The notes under the pieces are model-generated. The model had not been told where the DNA came from. It did no database searches and worked only from the letters and a program-made list of their open reading frames with translations. A stretch of 64,000 nt of DNA from positions 273,001 to 337,000 of the forward strand of contig JAHEJL010000001.1 of NCBI GenBank assembly GCA_024638885.1, given 5' to 3'. Positions 17,150 through 26,425 of this stretch are shown here, one piece after another. The stretch is from Coraliomargarita sp. GTDB taxonomy: Bacteria > Verrucomicrobiota > Verrucomicrobiia > Opitutales > UBA953. Positions within the stretch are counted from its first letter, which is position 1. The number at the start of each line of letters is the position of its first letter. A program made the translations under genes and the position numbers.

Positions 17150-18853
17150 ATGAGCACAGAAACTACGGTTCCTAATGCGAAGCGCCTCCTCTGGGCTGGC
17201 TTCATGGCTATCCTCGCGGCCGGCGTCGGCTTCGCCCTTCGTGGCGGCATCTTCGGCGCCTGGGCGTCCGAATACGGCTTCACCGCCACCCAGCTGGGTG
17301 CCATCGGCGGCGCCGGCTTCTCGGGCTTCTGCTTCGGTATCATCATCGGCGGCGTGATCGTCGACAAGATCGGCTACGGCAAGCTCGTCGCCGTCGCCCT
17401 CCTCGGCCACATCCTCTCGGCGTTCGTCACCTTTGGCGCCTCCACCCCGCAGAACGCGTATGACTTCCTCTACTGGGGCATGTTCATCTTCGCCTTCGCG
17501 AACGGCACCCTCGAAGCCGTGGCCAACCCGCTCGTCGCCACGATCTTCCCCAAGCAGCGCACGCACTACCTCAACATCCTGCACGCCTCCTGGCCGCTCG
17601 GCATGGTCGTCGGTGCTCTCGCTTCCTACGCTCTCGGCGCCCACGGCCTCGGCCTTGGCTGGAAGGGTCAGCTGTCCTTCTACCTCGTCCCGACCATCGC
17701 CTACGCGGTGATGTTCATGGGCCAGACCTTCCCGAAGTCGGAAGCCGCTGAGAAGGGCGCTGACCTCGGAGAAATGACGAAGGATATCGGCATCCTCGGT
17801 GGCGCCGTGGTTTGCTACCTGCTGACGCTCTTCTTCGCCGGCGCGCTCGGCCTCGAAACCATGACGGCCAACGTCATCGGCATCATCCTCCTGGTCGCCG
17901 TGGCCATGGTCAGCCGACTCATCAAGAAGCCCTCCCTTGAAAGCCTCGCTGCCGTCGCGGTCTGCGCTCTCATCGCCCTTCAGGCTCAGTCTGCCCTTCA
18001 CCTCAGCAACACCGCCGGCCTCGCCATCACCATCGCCCTCGTCATGGGCCTCGGCCTGACGATGGGTTGGACCTTCGGCTCGATCCTCCTCTTCGTGCTC
18101 TTCGTCACCCACGCCATCGTCGGCGCGGTCGAGCTCGGCACCGACTCCTGGATCGAAGCCATCACCGGCAACCTCTTCACCGCCGACCAAGGCAAGGCCC
18201 TCTTCATCTGGACCTCGGCCATCATGTTCGGTCTGCGCTTCTGCGCCCACTGGATCGAGACCAAGCTCGGCCTCTCCCCGATCGGTATCCTGGTCACCGC
18301 CGCCGTGCTCGCCTTCGGCGGCCTCCAGCTCGCCTCCGGCATGAACAGCTTCGGGGTGGCGCTCCTCGCGCTCGGCATCTACGCCCTCGGCAAGACGTTC
18401 TTCTGGCCCACGATGCTCGCCGTCGTCGGCGACCGCTTCCCGCGCTCCGGCGCCGTCGCGATGTCCATCATGGGCGGCATCGGCATGCTCTCCGCCGGCC
18501 TGATCGGCGGCCCCGGCCTCGGTTACGCCAAGGACCGCTTCACCGCCGAAGCCCTCCAGAAGGAAGCCCCGGCCGCCTACGCTTCCGCCAAGGCCGGCTC
18601 GGAGTCGAAGTTCCTCTTCCTCGCCCCGGTGACCGCCGTCGACGGTAAGAAGCTCGAAGAAGCCAAGGCCGCCGGCGAAAAGCGCACGGCCGACCAGAAG
18701 GCCATCGTCGCCGCCAACCAGGCCGGTGACCGCGCCACGCTGAAGGCCGACTCCTTCCTGCCGCTGACCATGGCAGCGATCTACCTGCTGCTGCTCTTCT
18801 ACTTCAAGAGCATCGGTGGCTACCGCGCCCTGAAGATCGAAGAGCAGGTCTAA
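17150..18853 (+). CDS. MFS transporter
   Basis: A 567-residue inner-membrane permease with about 14 hydrophobic segments. The first half has GAWASEYGFTATQLGAIGGAGFSGFCFG and the loop motif GGVIVDKIGYGKLVAVA; the middle has FANGTLEAVANPLVATIFPKQRT, a segment also seen in FucP/NagP-type sugar permeases. A polar insertion around residues 465-535 (SAKAGSESKF to ATLKADS) separates the last helix from the rest. Sugar import is likely by family and by the regulator upstream. The gene is monocistronic, ended by a terminator 20 bp downstream. Confidence 0.88.
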   Translation: MSTETTVPNAKRLLWAGFMAILAAGVGFALRGGIFGAWASEYGFTATQLGAIGGAGFSGFCFGIIIGGVIVDKIGYGKLVAVALLGHILSAFVTFGASTPQNAYDFLYWGMFIFAFANGTLEAVANPLVATIFPKQRTHYLNILHASWPLGMVVGALASYALGAHGLGLGWKGQLSFYLVPTIAYAVMFMGQTFPKSEAAEKGADLGEMTKDIGILGGAVVCYLLTLFFAGALGLETMTANVIGIILLVAVAMVSRLIKKPSLESLAAVAVCALIALQAQSALHLSNTAGLAITIALVMGLGLTMGWTFGSILLFVLFVTHAIVGAVELGTDSWIEAITGNLFTADQGKALFIWTSAIMFGLRFCAHWIETKLGLSPIGILVTAAVLAFGGLQLASGMNSFGVALLALGIYALGKTFFWPTMLAVVGDRFPRSGAVAMSIMGGIGMLSAGLIGGPGLGYAKDRFTAEALQKEAPAAYASAKAGSESKFLFLAPVTAVDGKKLEEAKAAGEKRTADQKAIVAANQAGDRATLKADSFLPLTMAAIYLLLLFYFKSIGGYRALKIEEQV

Positions 18854-18874
18854 GCGACCCGCCCTTCCCCACCG

Positions 18875-18904
18875 AAGGCCGCCCACCCGGGCGGCCTTCT
18901 TGTT
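18875..18904 (+). terminator. rho-independent terminator
   Basis: The stem AAGGCCGCCC / GGGCGGCCTT with a four-base loop is followed by CTTGTTT. It is positioned 22 nt after the MFS stop. Confidence 0.85.
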
Positions 18905-18995
18905 TGGTAGGTTTGCGAACCGGCCCCGTCGGTTCCGTCCTAGCAAATCGGCTTCCGTCCGCGGGCCGGATGGGGCTGAATGCACCCCTCACCCC

Positions 18996-20123
18996 ATGAG
19001 CACCCAGAAGATCCGCATCGCGCTGGCCGGCCTCGGCTTCGGCGCCGAATTCATCCCGATCTACCAGGCCCACCCGAACGCGGAGATCGTCGCGATCTGC
19101 CAGCGCAACCCGGAGAAGCTCAAGGCGATCGGCGACCGCTACAAGATCGCGAAGCGCTACACCGACTTCGACGCCCTCCTCAAGGATCCGGAAGTCGACG
19201 CGATCCACATCAACACCCCGATCCCCGACCACGGCCGCCAGTCCATCGCCGCCCTCAAGGCCGGCAAGCACGTGGCCTGCACGGTCCCGATGGCGACCTC
19301 GATCGCCGAGTGCGAGGAGATCGTGAAGCTGGTGAAGGCCACGGGCCTGAGCTACATGATGATGGAGACGGTCGTCTACGCCCGCGAGTTCCTCTACGTG
19401 AAGGAGCTCTACGACAACGGCGAGCTCGGCCGCCTGCAGTTCCTCCAGGCCTCCCACCAGCAGGACATGGAAGGCTGGCCCGGCTACTGGCCCGGCCTCC
19501 CGCCCATGTACTACGCCACGCACTGCGTCGGCCCGATGCTCGCGCTCACCCGCGCCGACGCCGAGTACGTCTCGTGCTTCGGCTCCGGCCGCATCGCCGA
19601 GGACATGATCCCGATCTACAACTCGCCCTTCGCGGTCGAGACGGCCCACATCAAGTTCCATAAGTCCGACGTCTCGGCGCGCATCATCCGCTCGCTCTTC
19701 GACACGGCCCGCCAGTATCGCGAATCCATCGACGTCTACGGCTCGAAGAAGTCCTTCGAATGGCCGCTCATCGAAGGCGAAGAGCCGGTCATCCACACGG
19801 CGAAGAAGCCGGAGCCGGAGATCCCGCAGAAGGTCAAGGTGCCCGACTTCGCCCACCGTCTCCCGAAGGAGATCCAGCGCTTCACCACCAAGGGCGTCTA
19901 CGGCGAAGGCGAAGACCACCTGTCCTTCACCCAGGGCGGCGGCCACGGCGGCTCCCACCCGCACCTCGCCAACGAGTTCATCCAGGCGCTGCTCGCCAAG
20001 CGCGAGCCGTTCCCGAACGCGCGCCAGTCCGCCAACTGGACCTGCGCGGGCATCCTCGCCCACGAGTCCGCGATGGCCGGCGGCGAGATCCGCAAGCTCC
20101 CCGCGTTCACGTTGCCTGGTTGA
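18996..20123 (+). CDS. Gfo/Idh/MocA family oxidoreductase
   Basis: A 375-residue NAD(P)-dependent sugar or cyclitol oxidoreductase. The Rossmann motif is IRIALAGLGFGAEFIPIY near residue 6, followed by the substrate-adjacent INTPIPDHGRQSIAALKAGKHVACTVPMATS. Family enzymes usually have EKP at that last position; CTVPMA replaces it here, so the catalytic Lys may be missing or shifted. The C-terminal half (MMMETVVYAREF, YATHCVGPML) is the alpha/beta dimerisation domain. The start is the ATG at 18996; 96 upstream in-frame bases overlap the intergenic tail of the previous terminator. Confidence 0.88.
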   Translation: MSTQKIRIALAGLGFGAEFIPIYQAHPNAEIVAICQRNPEKLKAIGDRYKIAKRYTDFDALLKDPEVDAIHINTPIPDHGRQSIAALKAGKHVACTVPMATSIAECEEIVKLVKATGLSYMMMETVVYAREFLYVKELYDNGELGRLQFLQASHQQDMEGWPGYWPGLPPMYYATHCVGPMLALTRADAEYVSCFGSGRIAEDMIPIYNSPFAVETAHIKFHKSDVSARIIRSLFDTARQYRESIDVYGSKKSFEWPLIEGEEPVIHTAKKPEPEIPQKVKVPDFAHRLPKEIQRFTTKGVYGEGEDHLSFTQGGGHGGSHPHLANEFIQALLAKREPFPNARQSANWTCAGILAHESAMAGGEIRKLPAFTLPG

Positions 20124-20146
20124 GTCTCGCTCAACCGCGAAAACGA

Positions 20147-20172
20147 AAGGGCGGCGCGAGCCGCCCTTTTTT
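20147..20172 (+). terminator. rho-independent terminator
   Basis: The stem AAGGGCGGC / GCCGCCCTT with loop GCGA is followed by TTTTTTG, 24 nt after the oxidoreductase stop codon. Confidence 0.9.
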
Positions 20173-20186
20173 GCGCCTGCCTGTCG

Positions 20187-20690
20187 AGGTAGGGACGTGA
20201 TTGCCATCACGTCCGTTCGCGGACGCAGATGCGCCTCCGATGCGCCTGGCTAAGACCCGCCGACTTACCTCCCGCGTCTTCTTGGTAGGGTCGAGCATCC
20301 CTGCTCGACCGCGGCCGACCAAGGATGGTCGGCCCTACCTGAATCCGTTCGCCGCAGGGCGAACCCAGGTAGGGGCACGATTCATCGTGCACTCCAGATC
20401 AGAGACCGGAAATCAAGGGGAGACCGGAAACCGGAATGAATGCTTCGGACCTATGCCCCAGCTAATCATCCGGTCTCCGGTTTCCCTTTGAGTTATTCCT
20501 GCCGCCACCTGCCACCTGAAACGATGCCTCTTCTGGTCCACTGAGCCTCCGGGCCTCCGAGCCTCTCATTAATGCCCTCTGCCTCCCTTGCCCACTTGTC
20601 ACCGTGTCAACTTGCCCCCTCGCGCTAGCGCGCTTGCCCCCTCTCCTCTCCGCCGCGCCCATACTCCATACTCGATACTCCATACTCTCC
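20187..20690 (+). repeat. mosaic of palindromic intergenic repeats (cluster 1)
   Basis: In order: a GGTAGGG-led hairpin GACGTGATTGCCATCACGTC (20187-20225); a double hairpin with TCGAGCATCCCTGCTCGA and GGCCGACC..GGTCGGCC bounded by GGTAGGG and CCCTACC (20284-20339); GTTCGCCGCAGGGCGAAC plus GCACGATTCATCGTGC (20346-20396); a longer imperfect palindrome from CAAGGGGAGACCGG to CCGGTTTCCCTTTGAG (20413-20493); then pyrimidine-rich modules (GAGCCTCCGGGCCTCCGAG) and a tandem ATACTC heptamer element (20661-20690) ending 15 bp before the next start codon. No gene is seen in these 580 bases. Confidence 0.9.
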
Positions 20691-20705
20691 CTGCATCTTA
20701 CCCTC

Positions 20706-21752
20706 ATGCTCCGCCCCCTGCTCACCCTGCTCCTGCTGCCCGTCGCGCTGCTCGCGGCGGAGCGCCCGACGGTCGGCGCGATCCGGTGGGACGCGTGGAG
20801 CGGCGGCGGTGTGACGAGCCAGGTCGAACAGACGCTGAGCCCGGAGAAGCATCGCTTCCGCCTGCCGTGGTTCGCGCAGGTCGACGCCTCCGGCCGCGCC
20901 CATCTCGACGCCTCCGCCGAAGGCATCATGGAGCAGGAGATCGCTTACGCGAAGCAGGCAGGCCTCGATTACTGGGCGTTCCTCACCTATCCGGAAGCCG
21001 ACGCGATGAGCTCGGCCCTCGCCCGCTACCTGCGCAGCCCGAAGCGTGCCGAACTCGGCTTCTGCCTCATCCTGCACCAGACGCTCTCCGTTCCCGCCGC
21101 CCGCTGGCCCGCGGAACGCGACCGCACGCTGAAGCTGCTCAAGGAGCCGGGCTACCAGCAAGTCCTCGGACGTCCGTTGGTCTACGCCTTCGACCTCAAG
21201 ACCGAGCACCCGACGGTGAAGCAGCGCTTCGACGAACTGCGCGCGGCGGCGAAGGCCGTCGGTCTCGATCCGTATTTCGTCTACATGGGCTGGAGTCCGC
21301 AGCGCGATTACCAACAGCACGCCGCCGAAGGCTTCGCGGCGGTCTCGGCTTACGCCCACCCTGGCACCGAACCGGTCTTCGCGAAATACGTCTCCGCGTT
21401 CGAACAGCACGCGTGGGCCAACGCGCTCGCGACCAAGACGCCTTACGTGCCGCTGGTGACCACGGGCTGGGACAAACGCCCACGCCAGGATCATCCGGTC
21501 TCGTGGGAAAAGCATCCCGGCTACGCCCAGCAGAAGACCTGGCCCGCGACGGCCACGCCGGACGAGCTCGCCGCGCACCTTGGCCGCGCCCTCGCCTTCG
21601 TGAAGGCCCATCCGTCCGTCTGTCCGGCGAACACCATCATCGTCTACGCCTGGAACGAGCACGACGAAGGCGGCTGGCTCTGCCCGACCTGGACTCCCTC
21701 CGGCTCGCCCGACACCTCGCGCCTCGAAGCGATCCGCAACATCCTGAGGTAG
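20706..21752 (+). CDS. secreted GH99/GH71-like (WbsX-like) glycoside hydrolase
   Basis: A 348-residue protein with a signal peptide (MLRPLLTLLLLPVALLAAE). The mature part starts RPTVGAIRWDAWSGGGV, has QEIAYAKQAGLDYWAFLTYPE and ends YAWNEHDEGGWLCPTW, the pattern of GH71/GH99-like and glycosyltransferase-WbsX-like TIM barrels; the Glu residues of WNEHDEGGW are candidate catalytic residues. Substrate unknown, probably a mannose-containing polysaccharide by family. The last two codons, AGG TAG, belong to the intergenic repeat that follows, so the natural C-terminus may have been altered by repeat insertion. Confidence 0.82.
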   Translation: MLRPLLTLLLLPVALLAAERPTVGAIRWDAWSGGGVTSQVEQTLSPEKHRFRLPWFAQVDASGRAHLDASAEGIMEQEIAYAKQAGLDYWAFLTYPEADAMSSALARYLRSPKRAELGFCLILHQTLSVPAARWPAERDRTLKLLKEPGYQQVLGRPLVYAFDLKTEHPTVKQRFDELRAAAKAVGLDPYFVYMGWSPQRDYQQHAAEGFAAVSAYAHPGTEPVFAKYVSAFEQHAWANALATKTPYVPLVTTGWDKRPRQDHPVSWEKHPGYAQQKTWPATATPDELAAHLGRALAFVKAHPSVCPANTIIVYAWNEHDEGGWLCPTWTPSGSPDTSRLEAIRNILR

Positions 21753-22290
21753 GGACGTGATTGCCATCACGTCCGTTCGCGGACGGACAGGAAACTTCAT
21801 CGAGACCGGCTAAGACCCGCCGACTTCCCGCCCGCGTCTTCTTGGTAGGGTCGAGCATCCCTGCTCGACCGCGGCCGACCAAGGATGGTCGGCCCTACCC
21901 AGTTCGCCGCAGGGCGAACCTAGGTAGGGGCACGATTCATCGTGCACTCCAGACCAGAGACCGGAACTCAAGGGGAGACCGGAAACCGGAATGAATGCTT
22001 CGGACCTATGCCCCAGCTAATCATCCGGTCTCCGGTTTCCCTTTGAGCGCCATATCGCATCCCGCCACCTGCCACCCGGGGCCGCCACCCGCCACCTGAA
22101 ACGACTGCCTCTTCTGGTCCACCGAGCCTCTGGGCCTCTGCATCTGTCTCCCTTGTCCACCGGCCAACTTGTCAACGTGTCAACTAGCAGGCGGTCCTGG
22201 TCCACCGAGCCTCCGAGCCTCTGGGCCTCTGTTTACTCCCCTTGTCCACGTGTCACCGTGTCAACTGGCCCCCTCGCAGCTGCGCCGCGC
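21744..22290 (+). repeat. mosaic of palindromic intergenic repeats (cluster 2)
   Basis: This has the same module order as cluster 1: the GACGTGATTGCC hairpin from 21747, the TCGAGC/GGCCGACC double hairpin 21844-21899, GTTCGCCGCAGGGCGAAC with GCACGATTCATCGTGC 21902-21950, the GAGACCGG palindrome 21968-22047, then CCGCCACC modules, two GAGCCTC modules and CACGTGTCACCGTGTCAAC up to about 22265. The left edge supplies the stop codon of the upstream hydrolase. No gene is seen here. Confidence 0.9.
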
Positions 22291-22322
22291 CTTTCTTTAA
22301 GATGGAACAGCCCCCACCCCTT

Positions 22323-25300
22323 ATGGTCATATCCCGCATGCTCCGACTACCCCTGCTCGTGGCAGCCCTTCTGGCTGCGCTTCTCGCCTCGTCTCCGCTT
22401 TCCGCCGACACCTTCTGGATCTGGGGGGCGAAGAACAACGTCGCCAAACAGGAAGTCTGGTTCCGCACCTCCTTCGAGCTGAAGGAAGTCCCGGCCAAGG
22501 CCCTGCTGCAGTCGACCGCCGACAACCACTGCGTCGTCTGGCTCAACGGCAAGCAGCTCGGCGGCTCCGATGACTGGGCCCAGGCCTTCTCCGCCGAAGT
22601 CGGCGCCGACCTCAAGGCCGGCCTGAACACCATCGCGGTCCTCGCCCGCAACGACGGCGGCATCGCCGCGATGTCCTTCCGCCTGACCGCCGGCAAGACG
22701 GTGCTCGCCGAATCCGGCGCCAACTGGAAGACCTCGCTCGCCAAGCCGGCCGCCGGCTGGGAAGCCGCCGCCTTCGATGACGCGAAGTGGACCGCCGCCA
22801 CGGTCGTGAAGAAGATGGGCGAAGCGCCCTGGGGCACCCCGTTCGATGGCGCCAAGAAAGCCGCCGCGAAGAACGGCAAGCGCGCGCCGACCACTTCCGT
22901 CGCCGCGGCCGACGAACTCATCCTCCGCCCGGGCTTCAAGGCCGAGCTCCTCTACACCGTCCCGAAGCCGGAACAGGGCTCCTGGGTCTCCCTCGCGGTC
23001 TCGCCCGAAGGCGACCTCGTCGCCGGCGACCAAGGCGGCGTGCTCTGGCGCATCTCCCTGAAGGATCCGGCGAAGCCCGTCGTGACCAAGATCGACACGA
23101 AGTTCTTCGGCTGCCACGGCCTCCTCTTCGCCCACGGCGCGCTCTACGCGTGCACGAGCGAGAAGGGCAAGGGCGACATCTGGCGCCTGCGCGACACGAA
23201 GGGCGACGGCTCCTACGCCGAGCAGACGATGCTCCGCTCCCTCAAGGGCTCCGGCGAACACGGCCCGCACCAGCTCGTGCTCGATCGCGACGGCTCGATC
23301 CTGGTCTTCGGCGGCAACCACACGAAGCTGCCCGACGACGAGAAGGCCGGCGCGCCCGCCAAGCATTACGACGAAGACGACCTGCTGAAGAAGTTCGAGG
23401 ACGCCAACGGCCACGCCGCCGGCATCAAGGCCGTGGGCGGCTGGATCGCCCGCATGGACAAGGACGGCAAGGACTGGATCCGCGTGACGACCTGCTTCCG
23501 CAATCCGTATGACGGCGCGGTCGCGCCCGACGGCGACATCTTCTCCTACGACTCCGACATGGAGTGGGACATGGGCGCCCCCTGGTATCGCCCCACCCGC
23601 ATCAACCTCTGCACGCCCGGCGGCGAACTCGGCTGGCGCTCCGGCGCCGGCAACAACGCCCAGGCGCTCGTCGATTCCCAGCCCTCGATCGTCGACATCG
23701 GCCCGGGCAGCCCGACGGGTTGCACGATGGGCACCGGCGCGAAGTTCCCGGCCGCCTACCAGCGCGCCTTCTTCGCGTGCGATTGGACCTACGCCACGCT
23801 CTACGCGATCGTCCTCGAGCCCGAAGGCGGCGCCTGGAAGGCCCGCAAGGAAGTCTTCGCCGCCGGCAAGCCCTTCTCGGTCACCGACGCGGTCATCCGC
23901 CCGCAGGACGGACATATGTATGTGACCATCGGCGGTCGCGGCGGCCAGTCCGCGCTCTACCGCATCTCCTACCAGGGCAAGGAGTCCACCGCGCCGGTCG
24001 CCTGGTTCGACGCCACGCCTGAGCAGAAGCTCCGTCGCGAACTCGAAGCCCTCCGCGACGTCGCTCCGTCCGCCGCTGCCCTCGACAAGGCCTGGCCGCT
24101 CATGGGCCACGCCGATCGCTGGGTGCGGTTCGCCGCCCGCATCGCCGTCGAACACCAGCCCGTCGAAAGCTGGCGCGCCCGCGTGAAGCCCGACGCCAAC
24201 GTCGACCTCGCCGTCAACGCCGCCGCCGCCCTCGCCCGTTGCGGCAACAAGGACGACCTCGCCACGATCGTCGCCGCCGCGGACGCCGCCGCGAAATCGA
24301 AGGACCTCCGCCAGCAGCAGGACCGCCTGCGCGTCTTCCAGATCGCCTTCTCGCGTCGCGGCAAGCCCGACGCCGCCACCGCCCAGCGCCTCGGTAAGGA
24401 AGCCGCCGGCCGCCTGCCTTCCGGCGACAACGCCCTCGACCGCCAGCTCGCGATGCTTGCGATCTACCTCGAAGAACCCGCCGCCCCGGCCCGCGTGCTC
24501 AAGGCGATGAAGTTCGCGCAGCCCGGTCCGGCCGTCGTCGCCGACCCTGAGATCCTCGCCCGCCACCCCGGCTACGCCAAGGCCGCCGCCGCCGCGATGG
24601 CCGTCACGCCTTCGTCGACGCGCATCGGCCTCGCCGTCTACCTGTGCCGCGCCACGGTCGGCTGGACCCCGGAACTGCGTAAGGAGTTCTTCGGTTACCT
24701 CGACGGCCTCTCGCAGGCCGAAGGCGGCCACTCGCTGAAGGGCTTCGTCCGCAACATCCGCAAGGAGTCCCTCGCCGCCGCGCCGGAAGCCGAACGCGCC
24801 GCGCTCGAAGAGATCGCCCCCGCCACGCCGCGCAAGGCCGCCGCGCCGATCCCGACCGCCGAAGGCCCGGGCCGTCTCTGGACGCATGCCGACGCCCTCA
24901 AGGTCTGGGAAGAAGCCAAGGCCAAGAAGTCCTTCGACTTCGCGAACGGCCAGAAGATGTTCGCCGCCGCCCTCTGCTCGCAGTGCCACCGCCTTGGCGA
25001 CAACGGCGGTGCGCAGGGCCCGGACCTCTCCGGCCTTGGCGCCCGCACCGCGCCGGCCGACGTCCTGATGAGCGTCATCCAGCCCAGCGCCGTGGTCTCC
25101 GACCAGTATGCGAACTCGATCATCGGCCGCGTCGACGGCGGCAAGGTCATCGGCCGCATCCTCAACGAAGAAGGCGACAAGCTGCAGCTCGCGGTCAACC
25201 CGTTCGACTTCTCCGTCCAGATCTCGATCAACCGCTCCGACATCCTGAGCATCGACCGCGACGCCACCAGCCCGATGCCCGTCGGCCTGCTGAACTCGCT

Positions 25301-25379
25301 CAACGCCCAGGAAGTCGCCGACCTCCTCGCCTACCTCGTCTCCGGCGCGAACCCCAAGGACCCGCTGTTCGCGAAGTGA
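22323..25379 (+). CDS. second PVC-type membrane-bound dehydrogenase with cytochrome c domain
   Basis: A protein of about 1018 residues. It has a signal peptide (LRLPLLVAALLAALLASSPLSA), then a carbohydrate-binding-like N-terminal domain (WGAKNNVAKQEVWFRTSFEL, NDGGIAAMSFRL), a beta-propeller dehydrogenase domain from about residue 195 (LRPGFKAELLYTVPKPEQGSW, GPHQLVLDRDGSILVFGGNHT), an alpha-helical middle and a haem domain with LCSQCHRLGDNGGAQGPDLSGLG. C-terminal SIIGRVDGGKVIGRIL and LNAQEVADLLAYL are typical. Compared with the other copy it has the extra N-terminal module. Start is either 22323 or 22338; both give a signal peptide. Role: periplasmic oxidation, substrate unknown. Confidence 0.9.
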   Translation: MVISRMLRLPLLVAALLAALLASSPLSADTFWIWGAKNNVAKQEVWFRTSFELKEVPAKALLQSTADNHCVVWLNGKQLGGSDDWAQAFSAEVGADLKAGLNTIAVLARNDGGIAAMSFRLTAGKTVLAESGANWKTSLAKPAAGWEAAAFDDAKWTAATVVKKMGEAPWGTPFDGAKKAAAKNGKRAPTTSVAAADELILRPGFKAELLYTVPKPEQGSWVSLAVSPEGDLVAGDQGGVLWRISLKDPAKPVVTKIDTKFFGCHGLLFAHGALYACTSEKGKGDIWRLRDTKGDGSYAEQTMLRSLKGSGEHGPHQLVLDRDGSILVFGGNHTKLPDDEKAGAPAKHYDEDDLLKKFEDANGHAAGIKAVGGWIARMDKDGKDWIRVTTCFRNPYDGAVAPDGDIFSYDSDMEWDMGAPWYRPTRINLCTPGGELGWRSGAGNNAQALVDSQPSIVDIGPGSPTGCTMGTGAKFPAAYQRAFFACDWTYATLYAIVLEPEGGAWKARKEVFAAGKPFSVTDAVIRPQDGHMYVTIGGRGGQSALYRISYQGKESTAPVAWFDATPEQKLRRELEALRDVAPSAAALDKAWPLMGHADRWVRFAARIAVEHQPVESWRARVKPDANVDLAVNAAAALARCGNKDDLATIVAAADAAAKSKDLRQQQDRLRVFQIAFSRRGKPDAATAQRLGKEAAGRLPSGDNALDRQLAMLAIYLEEPAAPARVLKAMKFAQPGPAVVADPEILARHPGYAKAAAAAMAVTPSSTRIGLAVYLCRATVGWTPELRKEFFGYLDGLSQAEGGHSLKGFVRNIRKESLAAAPEAERAALEEIAPATPRKAAAPIPTAEGPGRLWTHADALKVWEEAKAKKSFDFANGQKMFAAALCSQCHRLGDNGGAQGPDLSGLGARTAPADVLMSVIQPSAVVSDQYANSIIGRVDGGKVIGRILNEEGDKLQLAVNPFDFSVQISINRSDILSIDRDATSPMPVGLLNSLNAQEVADLLAYLVSGANPKDPLFAK

Positions 25380-25391
25380 GCGCAGTCACCA

Positions 25392-25419
25392 GGTAGGGGC
25401 AGCACCACGTGCTGCCCTA
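25392..25419 (+). repeat. single palindromic repeat module
   Basis: GGTAGG followed by GGCAGCACCACGTGCTGCC forms a near-perfect hairpin with the same GGTAGGG border as the other modules but a different palindromic core. It sits between the dehydrogenase stop and its terminator. Confidence 0.75.
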
Positions 25420-25420
25420 G

Positions 25421-25448
25421 CAAGGGCGGCTTCGGCCGCCCTTTTTTG
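25421..25448 (+). terminator. rho-independent terminator
   Basis: The stem AAGGGCGGC / GCCGCCCTT with a UUCG-type tetraloop (TTCG) is followed by TTTTTTG. It ends the PVC-type dehydrogenase transcript. Confidence 0.9.
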
Positions 25449-25460
25449 TGCCCGCCTCAT

Positions 25461-25660
25461 GTTCGCCGCAGGGCGAACCATGGTAGGGGCACGATTGATC
25501 GTGCACTCCTCAGCGGAGGGCGCGGCGTAGCCACGCCCCACCCTTTGGCCGAGCTGTTGTGTTCCTAACCGCTAACCGCTTACCGCAAACACCTGACATG
25601 GGTAGGGTCGAGCATCCCTGCTCGACCGCACGGCCGGCCAAGGATGGTCGGCCCTACCCG
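25461..25660 (+). repeat. mosaic of palindromic intergenic repeats (cluster 3)
   Basis: GTTCGCCGCAGGGCGAAC, GCACGATTGATCGTGC and GGGCGCGGCGTAGCCACGCCCC run together from 25461 to 25543; a variant TCGAGC/GGCC-hairpin pair with an extra CG lies at 25602-25659. The sequence to the tRNA at 25752 contains only short pyrimidine modules (CACGTGTCACC). Confidence 0.85.
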
Positions 25661-25751
25661 TTGCACGGACCGGGCTTCTCATCCCTTCGGTCGGCTTCTC
25701 AGGCCCCGTGTCACCGTTACTCGTGCCCACGTGTCACCTCGTAAAATAACC

Positions 25752-25839
25752 TGGCGGAGGGGAAGGGATTCGAACCCCCGGAACCTTGCGGTTCATCTGA
25801 TTTCGAATCAGACGCAATCGACCACTCTGCCACCCCTCC
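25752..25839 (-). tRNA. tRNA-Ser (anticodon CGA)
   Basis: The 88 nt gene on the minus strand begins GGAGGGGTGGCAGAGTGG and ends CCCCTCCGCCA with encoded CCA. The anticodon arm CTGATTCGAAATCAG gives anticodon CGA. A long variable arm (AACCGCAAGGTT) and T-arm GGGTTCGAATCCC confirm a class II tRNA-Ser. Confidence 0.96.
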
Positions 25840-25930
25840 TAACCAGGACTGTTGAGGAAGTCGGTCGCTGGCGGGCGGGCAAGAGGAAAGTGCCCAGGCT
25901 CCGCTTAGAGGCCCATTTCACCCCACATTC

Positions 25931-26420
25931 CTGAGGTAGGGACGTGATTGCCATCACGTCCGTTCGCGGACGGACAGGCGACTTCATCGAGATTAACCAA
26001 GACCCGAAGACTCTCCATCCGAAGCCTCGAACGGCGGCGATGGCAATCGCCGCCCTACCCGATCAACCCGTTCGCCGCAGGGCGAACCCAGGTAGGGGCA
26101 CGATTCATCGTGCACTCCAGATCAGAGACCGGAAATCAAGGGGAGACCGCAAACCGGAACGAATGCTTCGGACCTATGCTCCCAGCCAATCATCCGGTCT
26201 CCGGTTTCCCTTTGAGTTACCCCTGCACGCCACCCGCCAGCTGAAATGATGCCTCTTCTGGTCCACTGAGCCTCCGGGCCTCCGAGCCTCTGCCTTTGCC
26301 TCCCATGTCCACCGGCCAACTTGTCAACGTGTCAACTAGCAGGCGGTTCTGATCCACCGAGCCTCCGGGCCTCTCCTTCATCCCTCTTGCCCACTTGTCA
26401 CCGTGCCAGCCTGCCCCCTC
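25931..26420 (+). repeat. mosaic of palindromic intergenic repeats (cluster 4)
   Basis: The GACGTGATTGCC hairpin starts at 25933 after CCTGA; a GGCGATGGCAATCGCCGCC hairpin lies at 26034-26059; GTTCGCCGCAGGGCGAAC plus GCACGATTCATCGTGC at 26069-26118; the GAGACCGG palindrome at 26137-26216; then CCGCCA, GAGCCTCCGGGCCTCCGAG and CAACTTGTCAACGTGTCAAC modules to about 26415. No coding sequence is evident. Confidence 0.88.
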
Positions 26421-26425
26421 GTAGC

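Noticed and set aside
17120..18985. A 621-codon minus-strand frame opposite the MFS gene
   Set aside because: Asp/Glu/Gly-rich shadow; the MFS permease on the other strand is clear.
20341..20460. Short peptides such as MHDESCPYLG read from the GCACGATTCATCGTGC repeat
   Set aside because: The same peptide appears wherever the repeat occurs, with stops at module borders; it is repeat sequence, not a gene family.
22347..24989. An 880-codon minus-strand frame opposite the second dehydrogenase
   Set aside because: Same artefact of codon bias; low-complexity Gly/Ala/Arg protein.
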